DNA of 64,000 nucleotides from Parvularcula lutaonensis (GTDB lineage Bacteria > Pseudomonadota > Alphaproteobacteria > Caulobacterales > Parvularculaceae): contig NZ_BMXU01000001.1 of assembly GCF_014651915.1 (NCBI RefSeq), forward strand, positions 620,001 to 684,000. The letters run 5' to 3'. Position 1 is the stretch's first letter; the number at the start of each line of letters is the position of its first letter. Below, in pieces: positions 7,417 to 15,920 of the stretch. Below the pieces are notes generated by a model. The model ran no database searches, had not been told where the DNA came from, and saw only the letters and a program-made list of their open reading frames with translations. The position numbers and the translations under genes are program-made.

Positions 7417-8019
7417 TTACTCCGCGATTGCAGGGGAGCCGACGCGGTCATTGCGGAGGCCCTTCGCCGCCCTGAGGAAGGATAGGCCGGCAACACCGGC
7501 AAGCATTAGCGAAATGAGAGCGTTGTAGCCAGCCATCGAGATCCCGAAGAGCCGCCAGGCGGCTTCGCTGCAGGACGGACCCGCGGCCGGTTCCTCGAGC
7601 GAGCTGAGCAGGTCGCTGCCTACGAAATTCGTCAGGTCCGCATTGCGTCCGCCGCCGGCGCATTCGTTCGGGCCGGGCCAGAAACCCCACTCGACGCCTG
7701 CATGGTAGCCGGCCAGCCCGGCGCTGAAGAGATAAAGGAGCACCATGGCCCCCAGGAAGGCAGCGAAGATCCGGGTGCCGCCCCGCGCCAGCATCATCAC
7801 GGCGATGGCAAGAATGGCCACGCCAATGGCGGCCCAGTGGACCTCCCGCTGGTCAAGGCAAAGAAGGCAAGGGGTGAGACCAGCAATGCGCTCAAAGGCA
7901 TGCGCGGCGGCGATCAGCGAGAAGCTGACCCCTGCGCACACACCGATCGCGATCTTGGGATCGGAAAGTCGTTCAAGACCTCTAGTCATTACGCTTACTT
8001 CGCGCCGACGCATCGTCAT
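7417..8019 (-). CDS. dsbB: disulfide bond formation protein B
   Basis: A four-helix inner-membrane protein of about 200 residues that would reoxidise DsbA and pass electrons to quinone. The quinone-proximal pair is C51/C54 in PCLLCLDQRE. The periplasmic pair is C120 (NECAGG) and C150 (PSCSEA). Hydrophobic segments lie before CLLC, at about 61-78, 85-105 and near the C-terminus. The ATG at 8019 is chosen because GGAAGGG precedes it at a good distance; an ATG at 7989 is also possible, and a TTG at 8082 would overlap exoD. Its linkage to coq7 is sensible because both depend on quinone. Confidence 0.88.
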   Translation of the reverse strand: MTMRRREVSVMTRGLERLSDPKIAIGVCAGVSFSLIAAAHAFERIAGLTPCLLCLDQREVHWAAIGVAILAIAVMMLARGGTRIFAAFLGAMVLLYLFSAGLAGYHAGVEWGFWPGPNECAGGGRNADLTNFVGSDLLSSLEEPAAGPSCSEAAWRLFGISMAGYNALISLMLAGVAGLSFLRAAKGLRNDRVGSPAIAE

Positions 8020-8062
8020 GGAAACCCTTCCGCGCGTCGCGCGCGCGTACGTCGCAGGCAGC

Positions 8063-8713
8063 CTAGCCAGAAATCCGGCCAACCACGAATGCCTTCATCG
8101 CCGAAATCGCCTCGGCGCCGAAAAAGACGAGCAGGAACACCCAGATAAGACCGATCGCAAGACCAAGCAGGATGAGAAGGCCGTCACGCTCCAGAAGGCC
8201 CACCGCGGCGAGCCCGACGCCGATTCCCGGCGTCGTGTTGGTCATCGGCAGGGGAACGAGGATCGAAGCCGCGGGAATCAGCATCAAGGCACCAACGATT
8301 CGGGCGCCGGTGCCTTCGGAAAGGAAGGTCAGGCGCGGCTTCGCGAGGCGCTCGAGAAAGCCGAGGGTCCGGTGAGCCCGGTCCACGGTCCTACGCAGGC
8401 CAGCGACGGAGACCTCACGCTCGCCCAGCGCCTTGGGCAGCCAGGGATGCTCCCGCCCCGCAGCCAGTTGCGCGGCGAGGGCCAGCATGGGCAGGGACAC
8501 GATCTGCGGGATGCCATAAAGAAAAGGGATCGCGCAGGGCAGGGCCAGGATGAGGATGGCAAGGCCGAATGCGCGCTCGTCCAAGGCATCGATCAGCCGG
8601 TGCAGGGTGATCTTGTCCTCGTCATCCGGTCGCGGATCCTCGGCGGCGAAGCGTTCGAGGACATTCGCCAGCATGACGGTCACGCGGGCTTCGGCGTTCT
8701 CGGATGCATTCAT
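8063..8713 (-). CDS. exoD: ExoD family exopolysaccharide synthesis protein
   Basis: A membrane protein of about 216 residues matching the ExoD family, named after a Rhizobium meliloti gene needed for exopolysaccharide production and alkaline tolerance. Family features are the helix ITLHRLIDALDERAFG, the hydrophobic LALPCAIPFLYGIPQIVSLPML, and a second membrane part with IPAASILVPLPMTNTTPGIG. The ATG at 8713 follows GGAG at 6 nt; an ATG 12 nt upstream is possible. It is the first of the minus-strand set exoD-dsbB-coq7. The molecular function of the family is unknown. Confidence 0.85.
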   Translation of the reverse strand: MNASENAEARVTVMLANVLERFAAEDPRPDDEDKITLHRLIDALDERAFGLAILILALPCAIPFLYGIPQIVSLPMLALAAQLAAGREHPWLPKALGEREVSVAGLRRTVDRAHRTLGFLERLAKPRLTFLSEGTGARIVGALMLIPAASILVPLPMTNTTPGIGVGLAAVGLLERDGLLILLGLAIGLIWVFLLVFFGAEAISAMKAFVVGRISG

Positions 8714-8834
8714 CGGCTGCTCCATCCTGTCGGGGCTTTCGCGATAGCTGTCGAGCGTAAACAAACCAAGCACATGCGCCAGCCCTCGGAACTACTGGAC
8801 ATCGAAAGGAACGACCTTACTGTGGCGCCGTCAC

Positions 8835-8919
8835 GCGGGTGTGGCGGAATTGGTAGACGCAGGGGATTCAAAATCCCCCGCCGCAAGGCTTGTCGGTTCG
8901 AGTCCGACCACCCGTACCA
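8835..8919 (+). tRNA. tRNA-Leu (anticodon CAA)
   Basis: An 85-nt class II tRNA. Acceptor arms GCGGGTG / CACCCGT pair with a terminal G-U, and ACCA is encoded. The anticodon loop TTCAAAA sits on a GGGGA/TCCCC stem and gives anticodon CAA. A long variable arm and a T arm with GTTCGAGTC are present. It reads UUG and complements the UAA isoacceptor 7 kb upstream. Confidence 0.96.
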
Positions 8920-9047
8920 CCTTTTGTTTCACGGAGCGCAGCGCCTTCGACGGCTCGCGGAGAGGGGCTTCTGCCTACCCAAAACGAACCTTCTCTTCCC
9001 TTTGGCCATTCCCTGACCACATGATGGAACCAGCACGGGAGACCGCC

Positions 9048-9245
9048 ATGAGCGACAAGGCAGCCCAGACCCTCGACGAAGATGCGATCCGCCGGATCAT
9101 CGAAGCCACCGTGGCCGCCGCGGGGGAACCTGATCCCTCGACGCTGCCACATCTTGTCCGCCAGCGCCTGCAGGGCCAGGCCACCGGCGACATCGACCTT
9201 GAGCAGTATATCAAGCGGGTCCTGCGCGAAATGCGGAAGGCCTGA
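9048..9245 (+). CDS. small helical protein of unknown function
   Basis: A 65-residue acidic/basic mixed protein read as MSDKAAQTLDEDAIRRII, then PSTLPHLVRQRLQGQ and IDLEQYIKRVLREMRKA. It is predicted to be almost wholly alpha-helical and has no signal peptide or cysteine. The ATG at 9048 is preceded by CGGGAG at 8 nt, a strong ribosome binding site, and codon use matches the neighbours. In-frame extension upstream would run through the tRNA gene and is rejected. I do not recognise a family. It ends 69 bp before the M23 peptidase start and may share its transcript. Confidence 0.65.
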   Translation: MSDKAAQTLDEDAIRRIIEATVAAAGEPDPSTLPHLVRQRLQGQATGDIDLEQYIKRVLREMRKA

Positions 9246-9286
9246 ACAAGCCTTTCTTAAACGTAGGCCACCCGGTTCTTGAGATC

Positions 9287-9311
9287 GCAAGACTTGTCGA
9301 GCAAGTCTTGC
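9287..9311 (+). promoter_or_regulatory. perfect hairpin over the start region of the M23 peptidase
   Basis: GCAAGACTTG-TCGAG-CAAGTCTTGC is a perfect 10-bp inverted repeat with a 5-nt loop. It ends three bases before the ATG at 9315 and covers where the ribosome binding site should be. There is no T run, so it is not an ordinary terminator. Confidence 0.7.
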
Positions 9312-9314
9312 CGG

Positions 9315-10619
9315 ATGAGGGCAATCCTGCTTGCAGCGCTTGCGGCGACGGTCGCGTGTCTGTCCCCGGCGGTGGGGCAGGAAGACGAGCCGCGCCGTCC
9401 GCTCTGGACGGGAGCGGATACCCTCGACGACCAGAGCCTGTTCGGCCAGTTCCGCGCCCTGCGCGACAGCCAGCAATTCATCACCGAGCCCATTCTTGAT
9501 GGCGAAGCGCTCCCTGAGTTCCTGCAGCGCCTCGGTGTTCCGGCCACCGATGCAAATGCGGCATCGCAAGCGGTTTTCGCTGAGGCTGGGATCGAGAAGC
9601 TTCCCGACGACACCGTGGTCCGCGTCAAATTCATGCGCAGCCCGGCCACTGTCTTCGAGATCGCGTCAGGTGCCTACCCCAGGGCCCTGCAGGCGATGGA
9701 GATCCTTCTCGGGACGGACAGGCTGATTGTCGTCGGCCGGACCGATGACGGGTTCGAGGCAGCGTCCCGGCCGGTCGATCTCGAGATCCGCTACGTGGCC
9801 GCGGCGGGAGAGATCAACCGATCGCTGTTCTCCGCGGCTTTGGGAGCCGGCGTGCCGCGCGAGGTGATGATCCGCTTCGCCGACGTCTTCGCCTTCGACG
9901 TCGATTTCGCCCGCGAGATCTTCCGTGGGGACCGGTTCGAAATCATCTACGAGGTCTATGTCGACAAGGAGGGGGAGGAGATCGGCGTCGGAGAAATCGT
10001 CTTCGCGGCGCTAACCTGGAAAGGCGGGACTGAAGCCATCGGTTACTATCGGTTCAAGCCAGAGGGAGCCGAAGAAGCCGCCTATTACGCTGCCAACGGA
10101 CGAAATCCACGCACGCTCCTGATGAAGTCGCCGATCAATGGCGCGCGGGTCACCTCGCGCTTCGGTCGCAGGCGCCACCCGGTGCTCGGCTTTGTCAAAG
10201 GCCATGCCGGCGTCGATTTCGGCGCGCCGCGGGGAACCCCGGTCCTGGCGGCAGGTGACGGTGTGGTGAAACTCGCAGGCCCCCGCGGCACGTTCGGCAA
10301 TTACATCCGACTCGAACACTCCGAAGGGCTCGAGACCGCCTATGCGCACCTCAACGGCTTCGCCAAGGGCCTGAAACAGGGCCAGCGGGTCAAGCAGGGC
10401 GAAGTGATCGGCTATGTCGGCTCGACAGGTCGCTCCACCGGACCGCACCTTCACTACGAAGTCCTCGTCCAAGGCCAGCCGCAGAACCCCGAAACCGTCA
10501 AGGTCGCGGTGGGGGAAACCCTCGAAGGAGAGACTCTCGAATCCTTCTACGGGGTGCGTGAGACCTTCAACGACATGCGGATCCGCCCCTTTGCCGTCGC
10601 AGAGGCAAGACTTCCTTAA
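9315..10619 (+). CDS. M23 family peptidoglycan metalloendopeptidase
   Basis: A 434-residue secreted zinc endopeptidase (LytM/MepM type) that would cut peptide cross-links in murein. A signal peptide (MRAILLAALAATVACLSPAVG) starts the protein. A beta-rich middle region precedes the catalytic domain (about residues 270-405). Zinc ligands are H297 and D301 in HAGVD, and H380 in HLHYE, with H378 as the catalytic histidine. The family motif GSTGRSTGPHLHYE is intact. ATG 9315 gives the proper signal peptide; an upstream TTG at 9279 would put the hairpin 9287-9311 inside the coding region. The C-terminus ends just before chpT. Confidence 0.9.
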   Translation: MRAILLAALAATVACLSPAVGQEDEPRRPLWTGADTLDDQSLFGQFRALRDSQQFITEPILDGEALPEFLQRLGVPATDANAASQAVFAEAGIEKLPDDTVVRVKFMRSPATVFEIASGAYPRALQAMEILLGTDRLIVVGRTDDGFEAASRPVDLEIRYVAAAGEINRSLFSAALGAGVPREVMIRFADVFAFDVDFAREIFRGDRFEIIYEVYVDKEGEEIGVGEIVFAALTWKGGTEAIGYYRFKPEGAEEAAYYAANGRNPRTLLMKSPINGARVTSRFGRRRHPVLGFVKGHAGVDFGAPRGTPVLAAGDGVVKLAGPRGTFGNYIRLEHSEGLETAYAHLNGFAKGLKQGQRVKQGEVIGYVGSTGRSTGPHLHYEVLVQGQPQNPETVKVAVGETLEGETLESFYGVRETFNDMRIRPFAVAEARLP

Positions 10620-10686
10620 CCTCTTGCCGTCGACCTCAGGGGGCTTCAATGCCGCTTCCCATCATCCCGGTCGGAGAACCAACCGA

Positions 10687-11301
10687 ATGCAGCACGATTC
10701 CGAACTCGATTTTGCATCCCTCCTTGCCTCGCGACTCTGCCACGACCTCGTCAATCCGGCGGGCGCCCTGAACACCGGTCTCGACGTCGTGAAGACCGAG
10801 ACCGACCCGATGATGATCGAGGAAGGCCAGAAGCTGATCGCCACGTCGATGGAGCGCGTGCTTTCTATGATCGAATTCGCCCGCGTCGCTTACGGTGCGT
10901 CGGGCGGCAGCGAGGGGACCATTGACATGGCCATGGTCCGTGACTTGACGAAACGGGTTTTCGCGCATTTCAAGGCTGACCTTGACTGGCAGATCGAGAA
11001 GCCGGGCCTCGAGAAAGCCGAGGGGCGGGCGCTGATGAACCTGCTGCTTGTCTGTGAGCGCATTGTCCCGCGCCGCGACAGCGTCGTCCGGGTCGAGGAG
11101 GCGGGAGACGGCTACGCCATTATCGCCACGGGCAAACGGGCCAAGGTGCCCGAGGATGTCGCTGCTGCGTTCGCAGGCGCGGACGGCGATTTCGAGCCGA
11201 AGGCGATGCCCGCCCGGCTGGCCCAGAAACTCGCGGCGACTGTGGGTAAGTCGATCACCGTCGAAAGCGGCGAGGACATGGTGACGATCCTGCTTCGATA
11301 A
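10687..11301 (+). CDS. chpT: histidine phosphotransferase ChpT
   Basis: A 204-residue protein with the ChpT layout: an N-terminal DHp-like helical hairpin, then a degenerate HATPase-like C-terminal domain. The phosphorylated histidine is H19 in SRLCHDLVNPAGALNTGL. In Caulobacter, ChpT receives phosphate from the kinase CckA and passes it to CtrA and CpdR, which control the cell cycle. ATG 10687 matches the conserved family start. It is followed 77 bp later by a receiver gene that may be a partner. A TTAACC half-site overlaps the stop of the preceding peptidase gene. Confidence 0.9.
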   Translation: MQHDSELDFASLLASRLCHDLVNPAGALNTGLDVVKTETDPMMIEEGQKLIATSMERVLSMIEFARVAYGASGGSEGTIDMAMVRDLTKRVFAHFKADLDWQIEKPGLEKAEGRALMNLLLVCERIVPRRDSVVRVEEAGDGYAIIATGKRAKVPEDVAAAFAGADGDFEPKAMPARLAQKLAATVGKSITVESGEDMVTILLR

Positions 11302-11317
11302 ACTTTGAGGCGTCGAG

Positions 11318-11332
11318 TTAAATAACGCTTGA
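11318..11332 (+). promoter_or_regulatory. candidate CtrA box (one mismatch)
   Basis: TTAA-ATAACGC-TTGA fits the CtrA consensus TTAA-N7-TTAA with one mismatch. It lies 47-61 bp upstream of the ATG of the receiver gene at 11379 and just after chpT. Confidence 0.35.
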
Positions 11333-11378
11333 GCCTGTCTGCCCCATGGGATCGCTACCGCAAACCGAAGGGGCAGAA

Positions 11379-11762
11379 ATGGCACGTTCCGTGGTGATCG
11401 AGGATTCCAGCCGGGTCCGCGGGATCGCGATCGAGCTGTTGGGCCGCCTCGGAATTGAGGCCGAAGGGATCGCAACGGCGAAGGAGGGGGCGAGCTTTCT
11501 CATCGAGTACAAGCCCGACCTGGTGCTCCTCGACTGGGACCTGCCGAAGCTCGGTGCACTCGACATCCTCACGGCCATGGCCGAAGCGGCATTGTCGCCG
11601 AAACCCAAGGTGATCCTGATGGCCACGGAGAACGACCCCAAGCAATTCGCGCTGGCGCGGGCGGCAGGCGCGGCGCGTTACATCCTCAAGCCTTTCGATG
11701 CCGATGACCTCCGAGCAGCCCTGCGCGGCGCGGGAGTCAATGTCGATCAGGATACGGACTGA
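11379..11762 (+). CDS. stand-alone response regulator receiver protein next to chpT
   Basis: A 127-residue single receiver domain. The acidic pair is E8-D9 (VIEDS, where most homologues have DD), the phospho-acceptor is D52 in [10 protein letters not shown], the switch residue is T83, and the lysine is K104 in ILKPF. The site should be phosphorylatable. ATG 11379 follows AAGGGG at 7 nt, better than the earlier ATG at 11346. Its position after chpT suggests a role in, or a phosphate drain from, the CckA-ChpT relay; that is inference. It is not clearly CpdR or DivK. The last 16 bp overlap the 3' end of pncC on the other strand. Confidence 0.86.
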   Translation: MARSVVIEDSSRVRGIAIELLGRLGIEAEGIATAKEGASFLIEYKPDLVLLDWDLPKLGALDILTAMAEAALSPKPKVILMATENDPKQFALARAAGAARYILKPFDADDLRAALRGAGVNVDQDTD

Positions 11763-12259
11763 CCGCAGAGGTCGATCCCGCGCAGGAGCAGTCGTAGCCC
11801 GTTCCGCATCGCGAGGGTCCTGACGAGATCGCGGCAATGGCCCGGAAAGAGCCTGCGGTCCGAGATTGTCCCGAAGGGACCCGACAACCCGAACCAGACA
11901 AGGCCGACAGGCTTTTCAGCGGTACCGCCGCCGGGTCCTGCGACGCCGGTGACCGAGACGGCGATGTCGGCTCCCGAGCGCGCTCGGGCACCGGTCGCCA
12001 TCTCCATGGCCACGCACCTGCTGACGGCACCGTGGTCATCAAGGGTTTCCTTCCGCACACCGAGAAGGTCGATCTTGGCTTCGTTGGCGTAGGTCACGAA
12101 CCCATGAGTGAAAACTGCTGACGATCCGGGGACGGAGGTGAGGGCGGCGGAGATGAGGCCCCCCGTGCAGCTCTCGGCGGTCGCAGCGGTCAAGCCTTCC
12201 GACGCGGCGCGGGTGATGACCTTTTGGGCCAGCGCGCGGGACTGCGGGTCGCCGATCAT
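11747..12259 (-). CDS. pncC: CinA C-terminal domain amidohydrolase (nicotinamide-nucleotide amidase)
   Basis: A 170-residue PncC-type protein, which deamidates NMN to nicotinic acid mononucleotide in pyridine nucleotide recycling. The signature [19 protein letters not shown] gives the conserved serine, followed by [15 protein letters not shown] and [19 protein letters not shown]. The start is ATG 12259, which overlaps the ispDF stop as ATGA, so translation is coupled to the isoprenoid gene. The N-terminal CinA half is a separate gene at 425-1213. The order ispDF-cinA(C) is common in alphaproteobacteria. Confidence 0.9.
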   Translation of the reverse strand: MIGDPQSRALAQKVITRAASEGLTAATAESCTGGLISAALTSVPGSSAVFTHGFVTYANEAKIDLLGVRKETLDDHGAVSRCVAMEMATGARARSGADIAVSVTGVAGPGGGTAEKPVGLVWFGLSGPFGTISDRRLFPGHCRDLVRTLAMRNGLRLLLRGIDLCGQSVS

Positions 12260-13416
12260 GACGCAGGCAGGGTTACGGTCACGAGCGCCTGCGCGGCGAT
12301 CCCTTCGCCACGCCCGGTAAAGCCGAGCTTCTCCGTGGTCGTTGCTTTCACAGCCACGCGGTCGAGGCTTATACCCATGATCTCGGCCAGCGCACCGCGC
12401 ATCGCTTCGCGATGAGGGCCCACCTTGGGCGCTTCGCAAATCAGGGTGACGTCCGTGTGCAGGATCCTTCCCCCGCGTTTCTTCACGAGCTCGGCAGCGT
12501 GGCGCAGGAAGACTTCCGATGGCGCCCCGCGCCATTGCTCGTCCGAAGGCGGAAAATGCTGGCCGATATCGCCCTCGGCAAGAGCGCCGTAGATCGCATC
12601 GGTCAGGGCGTGCATCCCGACATCGGCATCGGAATGGCCCCTGAGCTTCTGCGTGTGCGGAATGTCAACGCCGCAGAGGGTGACGTGGTCGCCATCCTCG
12701 AAGGCGTGGACATCAAAGCCTTGCCCGACACGGGTTTCCATGGCGCTCTCCAGTAGCCGCTCGGCCAGAGCGAAATCCTCCGGACGGGTGATCTTGATAT
12801 TGGTGGGGTCGTCTTCGACCAAGGTGACCGGCCTGCCCGCGGCCTCGAACAGGGAGGCGTCGTCCGTCATGTCTTCGCGCTCCGAGAACTGACGATGCAG
12901 GTCGAGAATTTCTTCGAAGCGGAAGCCTTGGGGCGTCTGCGCCCGCCAGAGGCGATCGCGCGGGACTGTGCCGCTAATGACCGGGCCGTCTCCCGCGCGC
13001 TTCAGGGTATCGCTGACCGGCAGCGCGGCGATCGCCCCGCTGTCGCGGCGGGCAGCGTCGATGACACGGTCGATGGTCGCGGAGCTGACGAAAGGACGGG
13101 CACCATCATGAATCAATACGATGTCGGGTTCTTCGCGCGCGAGCGCTTCGAGGCCGCGCAGGACAGAAGCCTGTCGCTCGGCGCCTCCCGGCACCGGTGG
13201 AGCGATCTTGGGCAGGCCGCTGGCGGCATCGGCAAAGCGGTCTTCCTGTCCCTCGGCTATCACGGCAAGGATCGACGTGATCCGTGGGTGATCCGCAAAT
13301 GCGCGGAGGGTCCTTCGCAGGACAGGTTCTCCGACGATGCTCCGGTACTGTTTGGGAAGCTCGCCACCTGCCCGGACACCCTTGCCTGCAGCGACGATAA
13401 CAACGGCAACTTTCAT
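12256..13416 (-). CDS. ispDF: bifunctional IspD/IspF isoprenoid enzyme
   Basis: A 386-residue fusion of the third and fifth MEP-pathway enzymes. IspD (residues about 1-225) is the CTP:MEP cytidylyltransferase, with [19 protein letters not shown] binding CTP and [10 protein letters not shown]. IspF (about 230-386) is the cyclodiphosphate synthase, with the metal-binding DVH in [25 protein letters not shown] and [11 protein letters not shown]. The fusion is typical of alphaproteobacteria. ATG 13416 starts at [11 protein letters not shown]; an upstream TTG is less likely. The upstream region carries a 33-bp tandem repeat that could influence its promoter. Confidence 0.95.
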   Translation of the reverse strand: MKVAVVIVAAGKGVRAGGELPKQYRSIVGEPVLRRTLRAFADHPRITSILAVIAEGQEDRFADAASGLPKIAPPVPGGAERQASVLRGLEALAREEPDIVLIHDGARPFVSSATIDRVIDAARRDSGAIAALPVSDTLKRAGDGPVISGTVPRDRLWRAQTPQGFRFEEILDLHRQFSEREDMTDDASLFEAAGRPVTLVEDDPTNIKITRPEDFALAERLLESAMETRVGQGFDVHAFEDGDHVTLCGVDIPHTQKLRGHSDADVGMHALTDAIYGALAEGDIGQHFPPSDEQWRGAPSEVFLRHAAELVKKRGGRILHTDVTLICEAPKVGPHREAMRGALAEIMGISLDRVAVKATTTEKLGFTGRGEGIAAQALVTVTLPAS

Positions 13417-13471
13417 GGCCCGGCTTTGGCAGAAACCGGGCAAGGCGGGTAGCCCCGTCTCCAGCGACTCC

Positions 13472-13537
13472 CTTTTCTCCGTGATTTCGGATAAGAAATA
13501 GAGGCTTTTCTCCGTGATTTCGGATAAGAAATAGAGG
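13472..13537. repeat. perfect tandem repeat, two 33-bp units
   Basis: Units 13472-13504 and 13505-13537 are identical. Each starts CTTTTCTCCGTG and contains ATTTC-GGATAA-GAAAT, a small inverted repeat, ending ATAGAGG. The array lies between the divergent ispDF and OmpA-like genes, 22 bp upstream of the latter's ATG. Confidence 0.97.
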
Positions 13538-13559
13538 TCAGGCTGGGTTGGAGCCGCGT

Positions 13560-14657
13560 ATGGGTGCGATCGGAAGTCTCCTGAAGGGCATTATCGCTGC
13601 CGCGGTCGTCACGGCGATCGTGTGGATCGGCGCGCTTCTCCTGCTGAACGTCGCGTGCCCGCTTGGTTGCGAGGCACTCGCGCCGTATTCGGAACTGGTG
13701 AAACAGCCCGCTCCGCTGCTCGGTGAAGGCATGTCGATGGCGATGCTGCTGATCGCCATCCTGTTCCTTGGTCTCGTCATTGTGCTCACGCCGAGGGACA
13801 TGGTGATTTCCCTCGCTGCGGTCTTTGCGATCCTGATCGGCGCGGTTGTCTTCCTGATGCACATGACCCCGGTTCTGGAGGCGCAGGAACCCGAGCCTGA
13901 GCCTGTCGTCACACCGGCGCCCGAGCTTGATGCCGCCGCGAGCGAGCTGCCGATCCTCGAGCCGGCGCGCTGCGCACCGGACGAGTTCCTGAGCGAAGAT
14001 GGCTGCCGCAAATGCATGGTGACGGAGACGGTGACACGGCCCCCGCGCCTCGACTTCGGCCCGGTCGAGACCGGCGCATTCTGGCAGTACGCCAAGGACC
14101 GCACCGTCATCAGTGGCGGGCAGGCGATGGACGTCGACAGCTTTGTCCGCTCCCTCGCGAGCAGGGCGGACTTCTGTTCGGCGGAGGCGGTGCTGGTCTT
14201 CGGATCGGCTTCATCCGACGGCCTGCGTTCGGTGAACGAGCAGCGGGCCCGGAGAAGGGCCGAGAACCTGGCCGATGCCGTGCGCGAGGCGTGCGGGCCG
14301 AGCGGGCCTGAAATCTTCGCGCTCAGCCTTGGCCAGTCCGAAGCCGAACGTGACGTGGACGAGGATCGCCCGGTCACGATCACGGCGATCAGGCGCTCGA
14401 ACGGCTATGAGCTGACCGGCGAGCTGATCCTCGATGAACTCGGCTATGAATTGGCCGAGGGCCGGGCGGTTTCGCCGCTCCTCGAACGCCGGGAGAGGTT
14501 CCCGCACCCCTGGTCAGGTCCGAACGGAACGGCATCCGCGCTCGAAGTGAAACCTCGCCCCGTCGAAACACGGATGGTCCCGGCCCCTGGCGCGCCTGAA
14601 AGCTGCGGCGCGCCTGATCTCTTGGGGGTTGACGGACGCCCGCCCCTGCGCCAGTAG
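13560..14657 (+). CDS. membrane protein with OmpA-like C-terminal region, unknown function
   Basis: A 365-residue protein. Three hydrophobic helices lie at about 9-30, 58-76 and 81-102, followed by a proline/glutamate-rich linker ([13 protein letters not shown]). The soluble part has a cysteine pair near [15 protein letters not shown]. Residues about 190-285 resemble an OmpA/MotB peptidoglycan-binding fold: a GSASSDG turn, then N[15 protein letters not shown] and a final DRPVTIT strand. The tail is proline-rich and low-complexity. ATG 13560 follows GGAG at 7 nt. I do not recognise the family; a murein-contacting membrane protein is a reasonable guess. The tandem repeat lies just upstream. Confidence 0.75.
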   Translation: MGAIGSLLKGIIAAAVVTAIVWIGALLLLNVACPLGCEALAPYSELVKQPAPLLGEGMSMAMLLIAILFLGLVIVLTPRDMVISLAAVFAILIGAVVFLMHMTPVLEAQEPEPEPVVTPAPELDAAASELPILEPARCAPDEFLSEDGCRKCMVTETVTRPPRLDFGPVETGAFWQYAKDRTVISGGQAMDVDSFVRSLASRADFCSAEAVLVFGSASSDGLRSVNEQRARRRAENLADAVREACGPSGPEIFALSLGQSEAERDVDEDRPVTITAIRRSNGYELTGELILDELGYELAEGRAVSPLLERRERFPHPWSGPNGTASALEVKPRPVETRMVPAPGAPESCGAPDLLGVDGRPPLRQ

Positions 14658-14699
14658 GCCCGCTCGCGCAGGTGAGCTGCGCCACGTCGAAGACCGCAG

Positions 14700-14820
14700 G
14701 CATCCATAAGCCCTGCCGAGACGGCTGAAAGCCAATCGGATGCGTCAGGCCGTATGGCCCGATGGCACGCATCGTTCTCCGCCGCGGCACGGTCTCAACT
14801 GCCCATAAGCGGAGAGTTTC
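14700..14820 (+). promoter_or_regulatory. possible rplJ leader (L10 autoregulatory site)
   Basis: The 160 bp before rplJ are GC-rich and contain GCCGAGACGGCTGAAAGCC, which resembles the conserved part of L10-leader RNAs that bind the L10(L12)4 complex, together with several complementary segments (GGCCGTATGGCC; GCGGAGA near the start codon with TCTCCGC at 14784). The assignment is by resemblance only. Confidence 0.35.
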
Positions 14821-15342
14821 ATGCCCCTCTCTAGGGAACAAAAGAAGGATCAGGTTGCCTGGTTCGAACGTGTCCTCAACGACAATGAAGTCGTTGTGGT
14901 CATGAAGAACAGCGGCCTGACCGTTGCGGAGGTCTCCGACCTGCGTAACCAGATGCGCGAAGCGGGTGGCGGCGTGAAAGTCGTCAAGAACCGCCTCGCC
15001 AAGATCGCTATCGGCGATCGTCCGGGTTCGGAAGTCAAAGAACTGTTCACCGGCCCGACCGTCATCGCCTATTCGGCGGATCCGGTGACGGCTCCGAAAG
15101 TCGTCGTCAAATGGGCGAAGGATCACGACAATCTCGAGATCCTCGGTGCCCTGATGGGCGAAACCGCCCTCGATGCGCCGGGCGTCGACAGCCTGTCGAA
15201 AATGCCGTCCCGCGAAGAAGTTCTCTCGCAGATCGTTGGCAGCCTTACCGCTCCGTGGACGAACGTCCTCGGTGCCGTTGGCGCACCGGCTGCGAACCTT
15301 GCCGGTATCGTCAAGACGATCGCCGAAAAAGAAGACGCGTAA
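14821..15342 (+). CDS. rplJ: 50S ribosomal protein L10
   Basis: A 173-residue L10, the base of the ribosomal stalk that anchors L7/L12 dimers and contacts GTPase factors. The family N-terminus MPLSREQKKDQVAWFERVL and the block VVKNRLAKIAI are present, and the C-terminal helix that binds L12 ends the protein. It heads a two-gene unit with rplL (51 bp gap). The usual upstream partners secE, nusG, rplK and rplA are not here; an OmpA-like gene precedes it instead. Confidence 0.97.
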   Translation: MPLSREQKKDQVAWFERVLNDNEVVVVMKNSGLTVAEVSDLRNQMREAGGGVKVVKNRLAKIAIGDRPGSEVKELFTGPTVIAYSADPVTAPKVVVKWAKDHDNLEILGALMGETALDAPGVDSLSKMPSREEVLSQIVGSLTAPWTNVLGAVGAPAANLAGIVKTIAEKEDA

Positions 15343-15393
15343 CAACAACCGTTCTCTGATCCGAACACAGACTAACCAAGGAAGACCCAAACC

Positions 15394-15774
<381 letters not shown>

Positions 15775-15802
15775 TCTCGTCTCCTCAGGGAGATCCGAGC
15801 GG

Positions 15803-15838
15803 AAAACCCCGCGGCAGCGATGCCGCGGGGTTTTTCTT
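15803..15838 (+). terminator. intrinsic terminator after rplL
   Basis: A ten-base-pair stem CCCCGCGGCA / TGCCGCGGGG with a GCGA tetraloop is followed by TTTTTC. Confidence 0.96.
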
Positions 15839-15920
15839 TGCCGGGGGTGGTGAGCATAAAAGCATTTGATTCAGGGGGGTGATCCGTCCACCTTCGTGCA
15901 GGGCTTATGGGGAACTCGTT

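Noticed and set aside
1686-8919. Integration into the tRNA-Leu genes
   Set aside because: Both tRNAs are complete, and no repeated 3' tRNA fragment or integrase lies near.
7745-9016. 423-codon plus-strand frame through dsbB, exoD and tRNA-Leu
   Set aside because: It runs antisense to two real genes and through a tRNA; composition is arginine/glycine-rich shadow sequence.
13472-13537. Tandem repeat as a CRISPR remnant
   Set aside because: The units abut without spacers and no cas gene is near.
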